Notes: generated from the letters alone by a model not told the origin. A stretch of 64,000 nt of DNA from Bog-473 sp963834405 (GCA_963834405.1 CAWIBX010000007.1:496001-560000); one strand, 5' to 3'. Counted from the stretch's first letter, positions 19,550 to 28,850 are shown. Made by a program: numbers and translations.

Positions 19550-19932
19550 TCACGACTCGAGGATTGCCACCAATCTCTTCGGCGCCGTCAGGCAGTACGA
19601 CTCGACCACGAGCTCCCGGACCTCGGTCCAGTCGGCCGGCCCGGTGTCGAGCCACATTCCCACCCAACCCCGGTGGCCGAGATACGGCGGCACGAAGAAC
19701 CGCGCCGGCTCGGACGCCACCAGGACCTCCTGCTCCCCGGCGGCGACTTGACGATGAGCCCCAGGCGCCCGTCACCGTGATGATCATCCGTGAAGTAGGC
19801 GAAGTTCTTCCCCCGCACCATGAATACGATCTGCCGGCCCCGTTCGCCGCCGGCCCGCTGGGCCACCTCGGGCAGTTCGCGGGCGATCCGCTCCAAATGG
19901 GTCACGCACGCCGCCGCGCTGGGACGAGCCAC
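19550..19932 (-). pseudogene. MmcQ/YjbR-family protein, frameshifted
   Basis: The first frame gives 'LERIARELPEVAQRAGGERG' and 'MVRGKNFAYFTDDHHGDGRL' with 'LIVKSPPG'. The match then moves to another frame, 'EQEVLVASEPARFFVPPYLG' followed by 'GWVGMWLDTG' and a natural stop at 19550. Adding one base to the CCCC at 19735-19738 joins the two into a normal MmcQ/YjbR protein (CyaY-like fold, function poorly known). A homopolymer sequencing error is at least as likely as real inactivation, since all other positions look conserved. Confidence 0.8.
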
Positions 19933-20009
19933 GGCTGGACGCTATTCCGCAGCCGAGCCGCTCGCTACAGTCAGCCCGTCGGCCGCCACCGACGGAAGGA
20001 GATCGCGCC

Positions 20010-20804
20010 GTGTGTTCCGCCGCCGGATCCGGAACAGTGAACGACCCCTCGCACGAACTCGTCGGACGGCGACGGGAAGGTCATGTGCTCGTCGTCACCA
20101 TGGCGCGCGCCGCCAAGCGCAACGCCATCGACCGGGCCATGGCCGATGCCCTCGACGGCGCCCTGAACGAGCTCGATGACGACACCGACCTGTGGGCGGG
20201 CGTTCTGACCGGCACGGCGGAGGTCTTCAGCGCCGGGAGCGACCTCACCTCGCAGGGCGACTACGTCACCGCTCGGGGCGGGGAATACGGGATCATCCGG
20301 CGCGACCGCCGGAAGCCCCTGATCGCAGCGGTCGAGGGGCCTGCGCTGGGAGGCGGACTCGAGATCGTCCTCGCCTGTGATCTCGTCGTAGCGTCCACCG
20401 AGGCCCGGTTCGGTCTCCCCGAGGTCACCATCGGCGTGATCCCCACGTGTGCCGGCCTGTTCCGCGCCCCGCGCGCCCTTCCCCTCAACGTCGCCAAACA
20501 ACTGATCCTGACCGGGCGGCCGATTGACGCCCATCGTGCGTTCGAGGTCGGGCTGGTCAACCTGCTGTGCGAACCGGGGACCGCGGTCGACGAGGCACTC
20601 GTCCTGGCCGGGCAGATCTGTGACAACGCGCCGGTCTCCGTCCAGGCGTGCCTCGCGACCGTCAACCGGATCGTCGCGGCAGACGACGACCTGGGATGGG
20701 AATTGACCAACCAGGCGCTGGCGGCGGCGATGACATCTGAAGACGCGCGCGAAGGAGTTTCGGCATTCCTTGAAAAACGACCGCCGGTTTGGAGGGGTCG
20801 CTAG
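20010..20804 (+). CDS. Enoyl-CoA hydratase/isomerase family protein
   Basis: A 264-residue crotonase. The oxyanion-hole segments are 'EVFSAGSDLTSQGDY' and 'PLIAAVEGPALGGGLEIVLA'. The catalytic Glu region reads 'EARFGLPEVTIGVIPTCAGL', so one general acid/base Glu is likely kept. Substrate may be any acyl-CoA; no other beta-oxidation gene is adjacent. GTG 20010 with GGAAGGAG nine bases upstream is the start. It is the last gene of the very GC-rich left flank. Confidence 0.9.
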   Translation: MCSAAGSGTVNDPSHELVGRRREGHVLVVTMARAAKRNAIDRAMADALDGALNELDDDTDLWAGVLTGTAEVFSAGSDLTSQGDYVTARGGEYGIIRRDRRKPLIAAVEGPALGGGLEIVLACDLVVASTEARFGLPEVTIGVIPTCAGLFRAPRALPLNVAKQLILTGRPIDAHRAFEVGLVNLLCEPGTAVDEALVLAGQICDNAPVSVQACLATVNRIVAADDDLGWELTNQALAAAMTSEDAREGVSAFLEKRPPVWRGR

Positions 20805-21547
20805 CCCAGACGACGGGGAATCGCTACGCACGCGTGACCTCGGTTTCGGACTCATCGTATCGACCGCAGTGTTGGCCTTCGAGTCCTGCCGGCCTTCCTG
20901 TGCGGTTGTCCGAGCTTCTCGTTTCTACGGCCCGCGTTCTGACCGCAGGTGCTCGGTGAACCACTCGCAAGCGGCGTTTGACGCGCGCTCGAACTGATCC
21001 GTATAGGCCGAGAAATGTCCACCTGGGTAGAGCTCCAGCCGTTTGGGATCCCGGGCCCGGTTGAACGCCCCCAGACACAGGTCGGTAGGGCAAACCACGT
21101 CCGAGTCCCCGACAACCATCATCAGGGGCGTGGGTGCGATGCGTTCCACAAACGATCCGGGCTCGTACTCCGAATAGAGCTCAAGCGATCGGAGGGTTAT
21201 CTCGTTTCTCCACTTCTCGAAGCGCCATTGATCCCCGGGTGGCGACAACTGGCCGGTGAAGAAGGCCCAGGCATCTGAGCTGGCGTGCGAGGCGAGACCG
21301 CTCTCCGAAGGAGCCACGACCATCGGCACCATCTTGGGGGCTCCCCCTCGAAATCGCTCTATTCGATCGGCATCGATAGCAAGGCGCTGCTCAACCAGCG
21401 CCGGAGGTGGCGTCCGCCGCAAGGTCGACTCCCAGCCACTTATTGTCGGCACTTGGGCCACGACGCATTTCACACGTCGGTCGATCGCGGCCACGACAAG
21501 GACGTGAGTCGAGTAGCCGGGGGGAATCTCACCCCCCGGCTCTCACG

Positions 21548-21581
21548 GAACCGGACGTGAACCTCTCAGCTCATCCGGCTC
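21548..21581 (-). ncRNA. Group II intron domain V
   Basis: A 34-nt hairpin that begins GAGCCGGATGAGCTGAGAGG and ends CCGGTTC. It has the paired GAGCCG/CGGTTC base and the terminal-loop layout of domain V, the catalytic core of group II ribozymes. It overlaps the last bases and stop codon of the reverse transcriptase gene. Confidence 0.9.
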
Positions 21582-22827
21582 TTGCAGGTCGGCTGGAAGT
21601 GGGCGAAAGGTTCCAATGCACAAAGAGCCGGGGAGAGCGCTGACGAGCAGCATGCCACCAAGCCCATGCTCCTTTTGGATGTCCTTTCAATCGCTTGAAC
21701 TTCCGCATCGCCCATCGAACCAAATGTTGGTCGATGCGCAATGCGATGGAATTCAACTCGGAGCGATAGAAGGCTCCGTAATAGTTGATCCAGCCCCGCA
21801 CTTGGGCGTTGATCCCCAAGGCGAGTCCGGACAGGTCTCCACTTGTGCGACGTTTGAGGTGCCAATCCCTGATTGTCTTGCCGATCGCCTTCTTCGCCTT
21901 GGCGCTCATGGCCGGTAAGAAGCTCCAGAAGAACCCTCGCCGGCCTTTGGCCCGACGTGCCCGGAAGGTATAGCCAAGGAAGTCGAAGCTGATGTGCTCG
22001 AAGTCCCTTCGGCGTGACGCGTCTTTGCAGTACACGATCTTCGTCTTCTCGGGATGAAGCTCGAGTCCGACGGACCCGAGCCGCTCGGCAAGATCGGCCC
22101 AGAGTTTCCGGGCCTGGACCTCGGTGTCGCAGTGGATCACCACGTCATCCGCGTAGCGCTCGAATGGACACCCAGGATATGTCCGGTCCATCCATTTATC
22201 GAACGCATAGTGCATGAACAGGTTGGCAAGCAGCGGTGAGATCGGAGAACCTTGCGGGGTTCCCTTCTCTCGGGCCACGATGGTTCCATCCGGCATCTGC
22301 ATCGGGGCGGTGAGCCACCGTGAGATGTAGAGCAGAACCCATGCCTCGTCGGTGTGGTGAGCAACCGCTTTCATCATCAGATCATGGGGAACGCTGTCGA
22401 AGAAGGCCCGGACGTCGACATCGAGCACCCAGTTCTGCCTCCAACAGCGCTTTCGAGCAACAGCCAGTGCGTCGTGGGCGGATCGCCCGGGACGATAGCC
22501 ATAGCTGTCTCCGTGGAAGATCGGCTCCAAGGCCTCTTCCAGCAGCATCGCTGCTGCGGTCTGGGCGACCCGGTCTGCCATGTTGGGCACCCCGAGAAGC
22601 CTGATCCCGGCTCCATGATCCTTCGGTATCTCCACGCCGCGTACCGCTCCGGGGAAGTAGCTCCCCGAAGACATCCGATTCCAGAGCTTGTAGAGGTTGT
22701 TCACCTCGTCGAGTCCGAACTCGGAGATGGAGACGGCGTCCACGCCCGGCGCACCACTGTTTGCCTCGACCTTCTTCCACGCCCCATAGATGAGGCGCTT
22801 GTCGATGACAAACGACTTCGCTTTCAA
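21571..22827 (-). CDS. ltrA: Group II intron reverse transcriptase/maturase
   Basis: A 418-residue intron-encoded protein. Early RT blocks are 'SGAPGVDAVSISEFGLDE' and 'DSYGYRPGRSAHDALAVA'; the catalytic YADD is in 'CPFERYADDVVIHCDTEV', preceded by 'GTPQGSPISPLLANLF'. The maturase (X) domain follows with 'GINAQVRGWINYYGAFYRSE'. There is no HNH endonuclease domain, so mobility would rely on replication forks or other nicks. The protein helps the intron fold and splice and copies it into DNA. The stop codon lies inside the domain V sequence, not before it. Start ATG 22827. Confidence 0.94.
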   Translation of the reverse strand: MKAKSFVIDKRLIYGAWKKVEANSGAPGVDAVSISEFGLDEVNNLYKLWNRMSSGSYFPGAVRGVEIPKDHGAGIRLLGVPNMADRVAQTAAAMLLEEALEPIFHGDSYGYRPGRSAHDALAVARKRCWRQNWVLDVDVRAFFDSVPHDLMMKAVAHHTDEAWVLLYISRWLTAPMQMPDGTIVAREKGTPQGSPISPLLANLFMHYAFDKWMDRTYPGCPFERYADDVVIHCDTEVQARKLWADLAERLGSVGLELHPEKTKIVYCKDASRRRDFEHISFDFLGYTFRARRAKGRRGFFWSFLPAMSAKAKKAIGKTIRDWHLKRRTSGDLSGLALGINAQVRGWINYYGAFYRSELNSIALRIDQHLVRWAMRKFKRLKGHPKGAWAWWHAARQRSPRLFVHWNLSPTSSRPARAG

Positions 22828-23999
22828 CTGTGATCTTTCCGACGGCTCCTCCCCCGAAGGGTTGACCGCTGGTTGATCTGACCTGCCCGACCCCTTCGCT
22901 CCGGCCCCATTACAGAGCCTTCATCGCTACTACGGGTCGGTCCGCCCCTGTGTCTCGCATCGGTACTCTGCCCCTCGTGGTGTTTGACACTTGGGGTTCT
23001 CCCTCTGAACCGACCACGGACAACCATCATCCGTTGCAACTGTCCGTTCGTATCGAGACGACAGGTTCTCCTGTTCCATGCCAGCGCCTGCGACGAGCTC
23101 ACGCCACCTTTACACCGGACACCGCTGGGGCCACGTGCAGGCAGCTCCCCAGCCGAGGGCACGCATCTGCGCACGCCGTAATCCCAGGGGTAGGTGACAG
23201 CCCTGGTTTCGATGTCATCGCTCATTATTTACGATGCGTCAGCAGTGGTTTACGCATGTTCGTCTTCTCGTCGCTTACCTGACCCGCTGGTAGCGAGCCT
23301 TTTCAGCAGTCGCTTCCCACCCCGGCTCTTGACCGGCATGACACTGCGGCAGTTTGGAATCTCCGCCTGCACGGCGAATCCGGAGGGCCTCCCTCCATCA
23401 CTGGCACAGCACGGTTCGTGCTGACGATCTTCTACATCGACATCACTCCCCTTTCAGGACACACCCACCCGCGTAACCTGGTTCCCCAGATGCCCACTCG
23501 TCGGGGATCGATCCCCTCCAACGTTTGTGCATACGTGATGGCATGCCGGTAATCGCGTACCTGCATCCATCGGTCCAATTCCTGCCGGGGTTCCCCCTCG
23601 CTTTCGCCGAAATTCCGGTGATCGTAGGCAACGACGCAGTGTCCGGCGGAAGCAATGGCTGCTGCGTACTTGTCGAGGTAGAACTCCTTGAGACAGTTGT
23701 AACCGTGGGCCATCACGACAACCGGGGCCGGTGCCCGCGCTGACGTCGGCCGGTAGAGCCATCCTCTTAAGGTGGTCCCTTCCGCGTCGAAGGCGATGTC
23801 ACTCACCTCGTAGGCATTCCCGCCGTCAGCAGCCACGTGGTCAGCTTGGCATACGAGAAGAGATTGCGCCCCGAAGCTCCTCGTCTCGCGGATGGCACGC
23901 TAAACCGGATCGTCACCGTCCGCCGAAGGAGCATGGGTGCAACCCGGTATGGTCCAGGACTGAGCCGACACCCGAGCAGTGGAGCACAGGAGGGCACAT

Positions 24000-24623
24000 A
24001 TGACGGGCCAGCACGACGGGCAAGAGGGTCAGCAGGTCCACGAGTGGGGGGAGGCCGTGCCAGCCTCGTCCGGCCCCCCCAAGCCGGGGGACATCATCAC
24101 CGAATCCGGCCTGGCGGTGAACCCCGAACCCCTGGTTGGCCACGACGTATCGAGTGCGCTCGAAGAGGACGAGCCCGAGCACACGATCCCGCCTGCGCCG
24201 TTGTGGGCCATGAAGGAGCGCCGCCATATTCAGTGGCACCTCTTGCCGGCTCACGAGCGGCACGAGCGCATCCGCGAGTGTCTGGAGGCCGACGACTACA
24301 CGCTCTACTGCATCGACGACGGGGGGCACCACGCCATGATCGGCCGGCGCGTCGGAGACTCGCCCAGCGGCTGCGAGTACACGCTCCTCGGTCGCATCTC
24401 ACGTAAGCGCTACGAGGAGTTGCGTGATGAGGTGGTTCCGATCGGCGACTGCTTCGACACGGCGACCGAAATTGGACTGTGCGGGGTCGCCATAGAAGAA
24501 GACATCCGTTCGTCCAACGTTTTTGACGTCGCCAACTACGAGAGCATCTCGGAAGTCCCCGAGGACTACCGTCCGGGATTGCCCTTCCACCACTTCCGCC
24601 AGGACCTCGAAATCACCATTTGA
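24000..24623 (+). CDS. Hypothetical protein (207 aa), unknown family
   Basis: I do not recognise it. ATG 24000 follows AGGAGGG closely, so translation is credible. The first 70 residues are acidic and probably disordered ('EDEPEHTIPPAPLW'). The rest looks folded: 'HLLPAHERHERIRECLEADD', 'YTLYCIDDGGHHAMIGRRVG' and 'GCEYTLLGRISRKRYEELRD'. There is no signal peptide or membrane segment. It is the last gene before the tRNA-Val remnant, so it lies just outside the proposed island border. Confidence 0.65.
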   Translation: MTGQHDGQEGQQVHEWGEAVPASSGPPKPGDIITESGLAVNPEPLVGHDVSSALEEDEPEHTIPPAPLWAMKERRHIQWHLLPAHERHERIRECLEADDYTLYCIDDGGHHAMIGRRVGDSPSGCEYTLLGRISRKRYEELRDEVVPIGDCFDTATEIGLCGVAIEEDIRSSNVFDVANYESISEVPEDYRPGLPFHHFRQDLEITI

Positions 24624-24650
24624 CAGGGCTTGTCTGGGCAGGAGAGGGCG

Positions 24651-24694
24651 TGTGCGCTGCGGGACTCCAACCCACCACCTCAGCAGCGTGAAGG
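24651..24694 (-). repeat. Degenerate copy of the tRNA-Val 3' half (attL-like)
   Basis: By hand alignment 38 of 44 bases match positions 60887-60930, which is the 3' half of the tRNA-Val gene, in the same orientation. The match begins exactly at the discriminator base and covers acceptor strand, T arm, variable loop and anticodon stem. This is what tRNA-targeting integration leaves at the distal end of an element; here it has decayed. Confidence 0.75.
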
Positions 24695-24725
24695 AGAGTT
24701 CGAGCCAATACCGAACCGGCTGGCT

Positions 24726-25172
24726 TCAGGACTTCGAGTCAGAACGCAAAAACGGCGACCAGTCACCCTCGGGGTCGGTGGTTTGTCCCACTTCGATCAG
24801 ATAGCCGTCCGGATCGCGGATGTAGCAACGAATCTCATACGCGTGCTGCTTGGGGGGCGTCAGGAAGTCAGCTCCCCGGGCACTCCACTCCTCGTACTTG
24901 GCATGGATGTCCGTGACCCGGATATTGAGAAAGCTGCTGACCCGGTCTGGGTCGCGTGGCGTCTCCAGAATCACGGTGGGCTTGTCGTCAGTCGGGCCTC
25001 CGCCGGCATTGATGACGATGAAGCTGTTGGCGAGAGCGACATTGGTCGGCTCCGGGCCGAAGACCACCCTTCCGCCGAGCACTTCGGTATAGAACCGCCG
25101 GGAGCGTTCGACGTCGTCCGAGACAATGAAGTGGCACAACACCATTTCTTCGGACCCATTGATTTCAGCCAA
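24726..25172 (-). CDS. VOC-family (glyoxalase-like) protein
   Basis: A 148-residue vicinal oxygen chelate protein: 'MVLCHFIVSDDVERSRRFYT' opens the first beta-alpha-beta-beta-beta unit and 'YEIRCYIRDPDGYLIEVGQT' ends the second, with His and Glu at expected metal positions. Family members act as glyoxalases, dioxygenases or resistance proteins; the substrate is unknown. TTG 25172 is chosen as the start because GGAGGT lies exactly six bases upstream; the frame is open further 5' but has no ribosome site. It is the first gene inside the proposed island. Confidence 0.85.
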   Translation of the reverse strand: MAEINGSEEMVLCHFIVSDDVERSRRFYTEVLGGRVVFGPEPTNVALANSFIVINAGGGPTDDKPTVILETPRDPDRVSSFLNIRVTDIHAKYEEWSARGADFLTPPKQHAYEIRCYIRDPDGYLIEVGQTTDPEGDWSPFLRSDSKS

Positions 25173-25527
25173 ATGCGCACCTCCAGTGGGTTGGGGCACA
25201 TACCCGCCTGCCACCGGGCCTGCAGCCGACGTTCCAGTGGCCGAAGTATCCTCCTTAATGCACGGCCCGGCTAGAGGACACCCCGTTGCATTCCGATGGT
25301 CCGCATATCGTCGGCGAAGAACACCGGATTCCTTCGCCCACGTAACACGCACGCGGGACGACCCGAAGAGCGACGGTCCGAACTCGCAGGCTCCTGACCA
25401 GGGGGACAGAGTGGGGATAGGTGATAGGGCCCCATCAAACGTCCGCTCCGGTCAAGGGACGAGCGGAACGGCCGGCGGGAGCAGTGGGGGGGCGTCCCCG
25501 AACCGGTGTACGGCGTATGGGGACAGG
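25173..25527. other. Gene-free stretch with one member of the intergenic repeat
   Basis: No credible gene. GTGTACGGCGTATGGGGACA at 25507-25526 resembles the intergenic palindrome family and the right flanks of the IS110 elements. The rest is unremarkable. Confidence 0.5.
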
Positions 25528-25941
25528 TCAGCCCTTCACAAATCGCAGACGGTTTTCCTGCCGCTCCCATCCACTTGTTCGCCAGAATCCCATTGCCGTC
25601 GGCTCAGTGTCCACGACGATCGCCTGGAGGCGAACAGCCCCCGCCGCAGATAGTCGGGCTTCCGCGGTGTGGAGCAACCGGGTTCCGAGACCTAGCCGGT
25701 GATGCGATGGAGTGACCACTAACCGGTAGATCGATCCCCTCCATCCATCCCAGGCCGCGATCACCGAGCCGACGAGGTGATCTTTGCCCTCTGCAACCAT
25801 CAGAGCCAGAGGATCATGCGTGATGAGTTTGGCCACGCTCTTGGCGTCGTCGGTGTGGGTAGGTTCGGCTCCAGCCGCTGCCCACAACGACAGTACGGCA
25901 TCGACATCTGAGAGTTGGCCCGTGCGGATGGTCGAGGTCAT
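25528..25941 (-). CDS. GNAT-family N-acetyltransferase
   Basis: A 137-residue GNAT enzyme. The fold starts with 'IRTGQLSDVDAVLSLWAAAG', has the acetyl-CoA loop in 'RLVVTPSHHRLGLGTRLLHT' (R-x-x-G-x-G-type variant H-R-L-G-L-G), and ends 'AMGFWRTSGWERQENRLRFV'. The acceptor is unknown. It is divergent from pyrF. A 26-bp fragment of a related GNAT gene survives next to the broken second pyrF at 55.4 kb, so GNAT and pyrF were probably duplicated together. Confidence 0.88.
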   Translation of the reverse strand: MTSTIRTGQLSDVDAVLSLWAAAGAEPTHTDDAKSVAKLITHDPLALMVAEGKDHLVGSVIAAWDGWRGSIYRLVVTPSHHRLGLGTRLLHTAEARLSAAGAVRLQAIVVDTEPTAMGFWRTSGWERQENRLRFVKG

Positions 25942-26063
25942 TCACCGATGCTAGGAGCGACGGAGCCAACGGATCCGGGCCCGATAGCTCAGGATTCTGG
26001 ACCCCGACCGCGTCCCTTTCGATATTTCGCCGTTGGCCCCGATCGATCGGCGAGACTGTGGGC

Positions 26064-26909
26064 ATGGCCGACACGTTCGCCATTCGGTTCGCAGCAGTGC
26101 GGTCCCGATTCGGACCTCTGGTCTGGGGTCTGGATCCTGCTGGATCACTGCTCGATGCCTGGGGCCTCGGAGACACGCCGGAGGGATTGGACCGTTTTGG
26201 CGACATCGTGCTCGAGGCCGCCAGCGGGACCGTCGGTCTGGTAAAGCTCCAAGCGGCCTTCTACGAGCGGCACGGCTGGAGGGGTTTCCGCACACTGCAG
26301 CGCCTCATCGCCGAAGCACGAAGTGCCGGATTGCTGGTGATCGTGGACGCCAAACGCGGAGACGTCGGAAGCACCAACGTCGCATACGCCGAGGCGTACC
26401 TCGGGTCCGCCGCCCCGCTCGGAGCCGACGCCCTCACCGTCCACCCCTACCTCGGACTGGGGGCCATGGACGCCTTCATCACCCTGGCCCACGAGGCCCA
26501 GAGCTGCTTGCTCGTGGTGACGCGCTCCTCAAATCCCGAAGGCCGGGCGGTCCAATCCGCTACAGATCATGATGGACGTGCCGTCGAAGAAGCGCTGCTG
26601 CTGGCTGTCGGGGAACTAAATGCCCAACTGGCACCGGGCGAGATCGGACCGGTCGGAGCGGTCGTCGGACCCACTCACATGGTTCCCGCTCTCGACCTTG
26701 TGGCCTGCCGGGGACTGCTCCTGGCCCCGGGTGTCGGGATGCAGGGGGCCACGGCAAAAGACGTTGCCCAGGTATTTGCCGATTGTCCCGAACGCGTCAT
26801 GCCCAGCGCCTCGCGGTCGCTGCTCGTGGAAGGGCCCTCTGTCATCCGGCTACGGGACAAAGTTGCTCGCCTTGCTGATCAGTTCCGGGACGTGCTTTCA
26901 ACGCGGTAG
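26064..26909 (+). CDS. pyrF: Orotidine 5'-phosphate decarboxylase, type 2
   Basis: A 281-residue OMP decarboxylase converting OMP to UMP, the last step of pyrimidine synthesis. The catalytic DxKxxD array is 'VIVDAKRGDVGSTN', the barrel starts with 'PLVWGLDPAGSLLDAWGLGD' and the phosphate site is near 'LAPGVGMQGATAKDV'. The length and motifs match the type-2 (mycobacterial-like) family. GTG 26058 is an alternative start. It is a single gene, away from other pyr genes, within the low-GC island, with a broken paralogue at 55.4-56.2 kb. Whether it is the cell's only pyrF cannot be judged here. Confidence 0.93.
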   Translation: MADTFAIRFAAVRSRFGPLVWGLDPAGSLLDAWGLGDTPEGLDRFGDIVLEAASGTVGLVKLQAAFYERHGWRGFRTLQRLIAEARSAGLLVIVDAKRGDVGSTNVAYAEAYLGSAAPLGADALTVHPYLGLGAMDAFITLAHEAQSCLLVVTRSSNPEGRAVQSATDHDGRAVEEALLLAVGELNAQLAPGEIGPVGAVVGPTHMVPALDLVACRGLLLAPGVGMQGATAKDVAQVFADCPERVMPSASRSLLVEGPSVIRLRDKVARLADQFRDVLSTR

Positions 26910-26919
26910 CCAGCAGGGT

Positions 26920-26953
26920 CACCTGCCCACCGGCCGGCAATGTACTGGGACAC
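26920..26953. repeat. Intergenic palindromic repeat, after pyrF
   Basis: The stretch ends in CCGGCAATGTACTGGGACAC, matching the family CCCGGCGAAnTGGGGCACCC. It lies 10 bases after the pyrF stop codon. Confidence 0.5.
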
Positions 26954-27019
26954 ATTGACCTCTAGGGTCGGAGGAGCTTCCAAAAAGTCGACGGCACCAT
27001 CAAATCGGGAAGGACGCAC

Positions 27020-27752
27020 ATGAGCCGGCAAGCTGACCTCGAAGGACAAAGTGCCCTCGTCACAGGAGCGACATCGGGCATCGGCAAGTCCGTGGCAGAG
27101 TGCCTCGGCCGGTATGGCGCCAATGTGATCGTGCACGGACGCGACGCAGATCGGGGGGCGGCCGCGGTCGAATCAGTCACCTCACTTGGAGGCACTGCCC
27201 GCTTCGTCGCCGCTGATCTCAGCGATCCGGGGGACCTTGATCGCTTAGTCGCAGAGGCTGAGGAAACCGACATATTGGTCAACAACGCCGGCTTCAGCTG
27301 GTTCGGACCGACGGCAGATCTGGACATGATGACCTTCGACCGTCTCTTCGCCGCACGTCAGAGCGCCTTACTTTCTTGTCGCAGCGTTGGCACCGAAAAT
27401 GGCAGCACGTGGTTCGGGAAGCATCGTCAACATGAGCAGCATGGCCGGGCAGATAGGTCTTGCCGGTGGCGCTGCCTATGGTGCCACCAAGGCCACGATG
27501 ACATCCATGACTCGGTCGTGGGCAGCGGAGTTCCGCCCTGCCGGCGTACGAGTCAATGCCATCGCCGCAGGTCCGGTCTATACCGGTGGCTCGTCACCAG
27601 ACCGCATCGAGACGCTGGGCGCCACCACTCTCATGAGGCGCGGTGCCCATCCGGATGAAATCGCCGAGGTCGTCGCCTTTTTGGCTACGCCGAAGGCGAG
27701 CTACATAACTGGCGCCGTTATCGCTGTTGACGGAGGTCGTACCGCCGTGTGA
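27020..27752 (+). pseudogene. SDR-family oxidoreductase, frameshifted
   Basis: The 5' frame encodes 'SALVTGATSGIGKSVAECLG' and 'ILVNNAGFSWFGPTADLDMM'; the 3' frame encodes 'APKMAARGSGSIVNMSSMAG', the YxxxK motif 'YGATKAT' and 'SYITGAVIAVDGGRTAV'. The frames meet near 27354, where the expected F-A-A-N-V-R-A-P-Y-F is restored by two extra bases after GCCGCA. A full-length SDR of about 244 residues would result. The reading resembles a two-base deletion in a formerly intact gene. It begins 110 bases after pyrF. Confidence 0.82.
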
Positions 27753-27790
27753 TTCGCCTCAACGGGGCGGTGTCCGTCTTCAGGGTTGTC

Positions 27791-27815
27791 CATATCCCGG
27801 CGAACTGGGACACCC
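27791..27815. repeat. Intergenic palindromic repeat, after the SDR
   Basis: Contains TCCCGGCGAACTGGGACACC, one of the cleanest copies of the family. It begins 38 bases after the SDR stop codon. The remaining bases up to 28112 hold no convincing gene. Confidence 0.65.
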
Positions 27816-28112
27816 GTTCGGGTCGGTGTCTGTGCTCCCTCGACGATCTGTCAGAGAGGATTCGGAGCAGTCACGCAGGCGGCCTACAGGGGCTTCACAT
27901 GAACGGCTGGCACTCTGGCTTCAAGAGTTTGAGGAGCACTGTCATGTGTGATTACGAACCAACCAGACCCCGAGAGGCCCTTCCGACTGATCCCGATTCG
28001 GGCAACACGTCGGGGTCAGTCGGGGTCAACAGTCGTTGAAGCTTTGGTGGACACCGCTTCTGCATCGCCTCTCCCATCAGTATCTTCATCCGGTTGGCCA
28101 ATCTCAGCAACC

Positions 28113-28850
28113 ATGGCCGAGCAAGGAAGCCGGGCGAGGATGCGACGACCGCCGTCGAAGCTGCGACGGGGTTTAGTCGTCGCCGCTGCACTGATGGGAT
28201 CGGTGACGGGATTGTTCGTCGGCGTCGGCACGTCGTCCTCGGCAGGGGCCGCGCAATCGATGGCCACCAGCAGCTCCACCGGACATCTTGGATCCGGCGG
28301 TCAGGGTTCCAACGCACGATCTGGACCGGCCGCAGGGGGATCATTGGGCACTGTCGGGAACGTGGCCAAGTCGAGCTTCACGCTGACGACGTCAGCGGGT
28401 CAAGAGGTGACGGTTGACGATGAGTCTTCGACGAAATACGACAAGGGGACGAGCTCGACCTCGAAGAGCACCATAACCAAGGGCGAACACGTCCTCGTCC
28501 TGGGGACCGTGAGTTCAACGACCATCAAGGCCACGCAAGTCATTGTGCAAACGACTGGCAGCGGATCAGAGCCATCCACGGCAGCGGTGGTCCCCTTCCA
28601 GAGGGGTGCGGCCGAGACGTCAAAGCAGGTGGGTGAGATCCCGGCGAGTTACAGCCAGGGATCGGGGACGATCGTCAGTGGAACGACGGCCAACAAGGCG
28701 ACCGAAGCTGCGCTGGCGGCCTACCCGGGGGGAATCGTCGACCGTGTGGTGAAGCTGAGCAACGGCGAATACGAGGTCCACAACATCGGAGTCAACTGGC
28801 CACACCACGTCTTCCTCAACAAGGACTTCAAGGTGGTCGGCGCCGAGTAG
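28113..28850 (+). CDS. Secreted protein with DUF5666-like and PepSY-like parts
   Basis: From ATG 28113 a 245-residue exported protein. The signal peptide is 'LRRGLVVAAALMGSVTGLFV'. A Gly/Ser-rich linker leads to a small beta-barrel stretch, 'GTVGNVAKSSFTLTTSAGQE' to 'EHVLVLGTVSSTTIKATQVI', which resembles DUF5666. The C-terminus 'TEAALAAYPGGIVDRVVKLS' with 'GEYEVHNIGVNWPHHVFLNK' looks like a PepSY unit. Both parts are found in exported actinobacterial proteins of unknown role. The frame is open to 27948 but those extra residues have no signal-peptide character. Confidence 0.75.
   Translation: MAEQGSRARMRRPPSKLRRGLVVAAALMGSVTGLFVGVGTSSSAGAAQSMATSSSTGHLGSGGQGSNARSGPAAGGSLGTVGNVAKSSFTLTTSAGQEVTVDDESSTKYDKGTSSTSKSTITKGEHVLVLGTVSSTTIKATQVIVQTTGSGSEPSTAAVVPFQRGAAETSKQVGEIPASYSQGSGTIVSGTTANKATEAALAAYPGGIVDRVVKLSNGEYEVHNIGVNWPHHVFLNKDFKVVGAE

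Larger units (their letters stand above)
21508..23464 (-). mobile_element. Group II intron (1,957 nt) with its own reverse transcriptase
   Basis: The 5' end GTGTG (23464-23460) fits the GUGYG consensus and the 3' end is ...CTACTCGAC (21508). The 3' part holds a canonical 34-nt domain V and a domain VI hairpin (GCCGGGGGG ... CCCCCCGGC) with a candidate branch-point A seven bases from the 3' end. Roughly 640 bases of RNA domains I-III precede the ORF. Removing the intron restores a conserved hydrolase motif at base precision, which independently confirms both boundaries. Confidence 0.92.
20925..23836 (-). pseudogene. Alpha/beta hydrolase gene split by a group II intron
   Basis: Exon 1 is 23465-23836 and exon 2 is 20925-21507. 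Exon 1 encodes 'VVVMAHGYNCLKEFYLDKYA' and stops in the nucleophile elbow; exon 2 continues 'HVLVVAAIDRRVKCVVAQVP' and supplies the acid ('MVVGDSDVVCP') and the His ('YPGGHFSAY'). Joined, the elbow reads GTSYAGGH, the classic Gly-x-Ser-x-Gly. To keep frame, one C at 23477-23478 must be removed; then both exons add up to 954 bases (317 residues). So splicing alone would not restore this copy unless that base is an assembly error. Substrate unknown; the family includes carbon-carbon and ester hydrolases. Confidence 0.85.
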
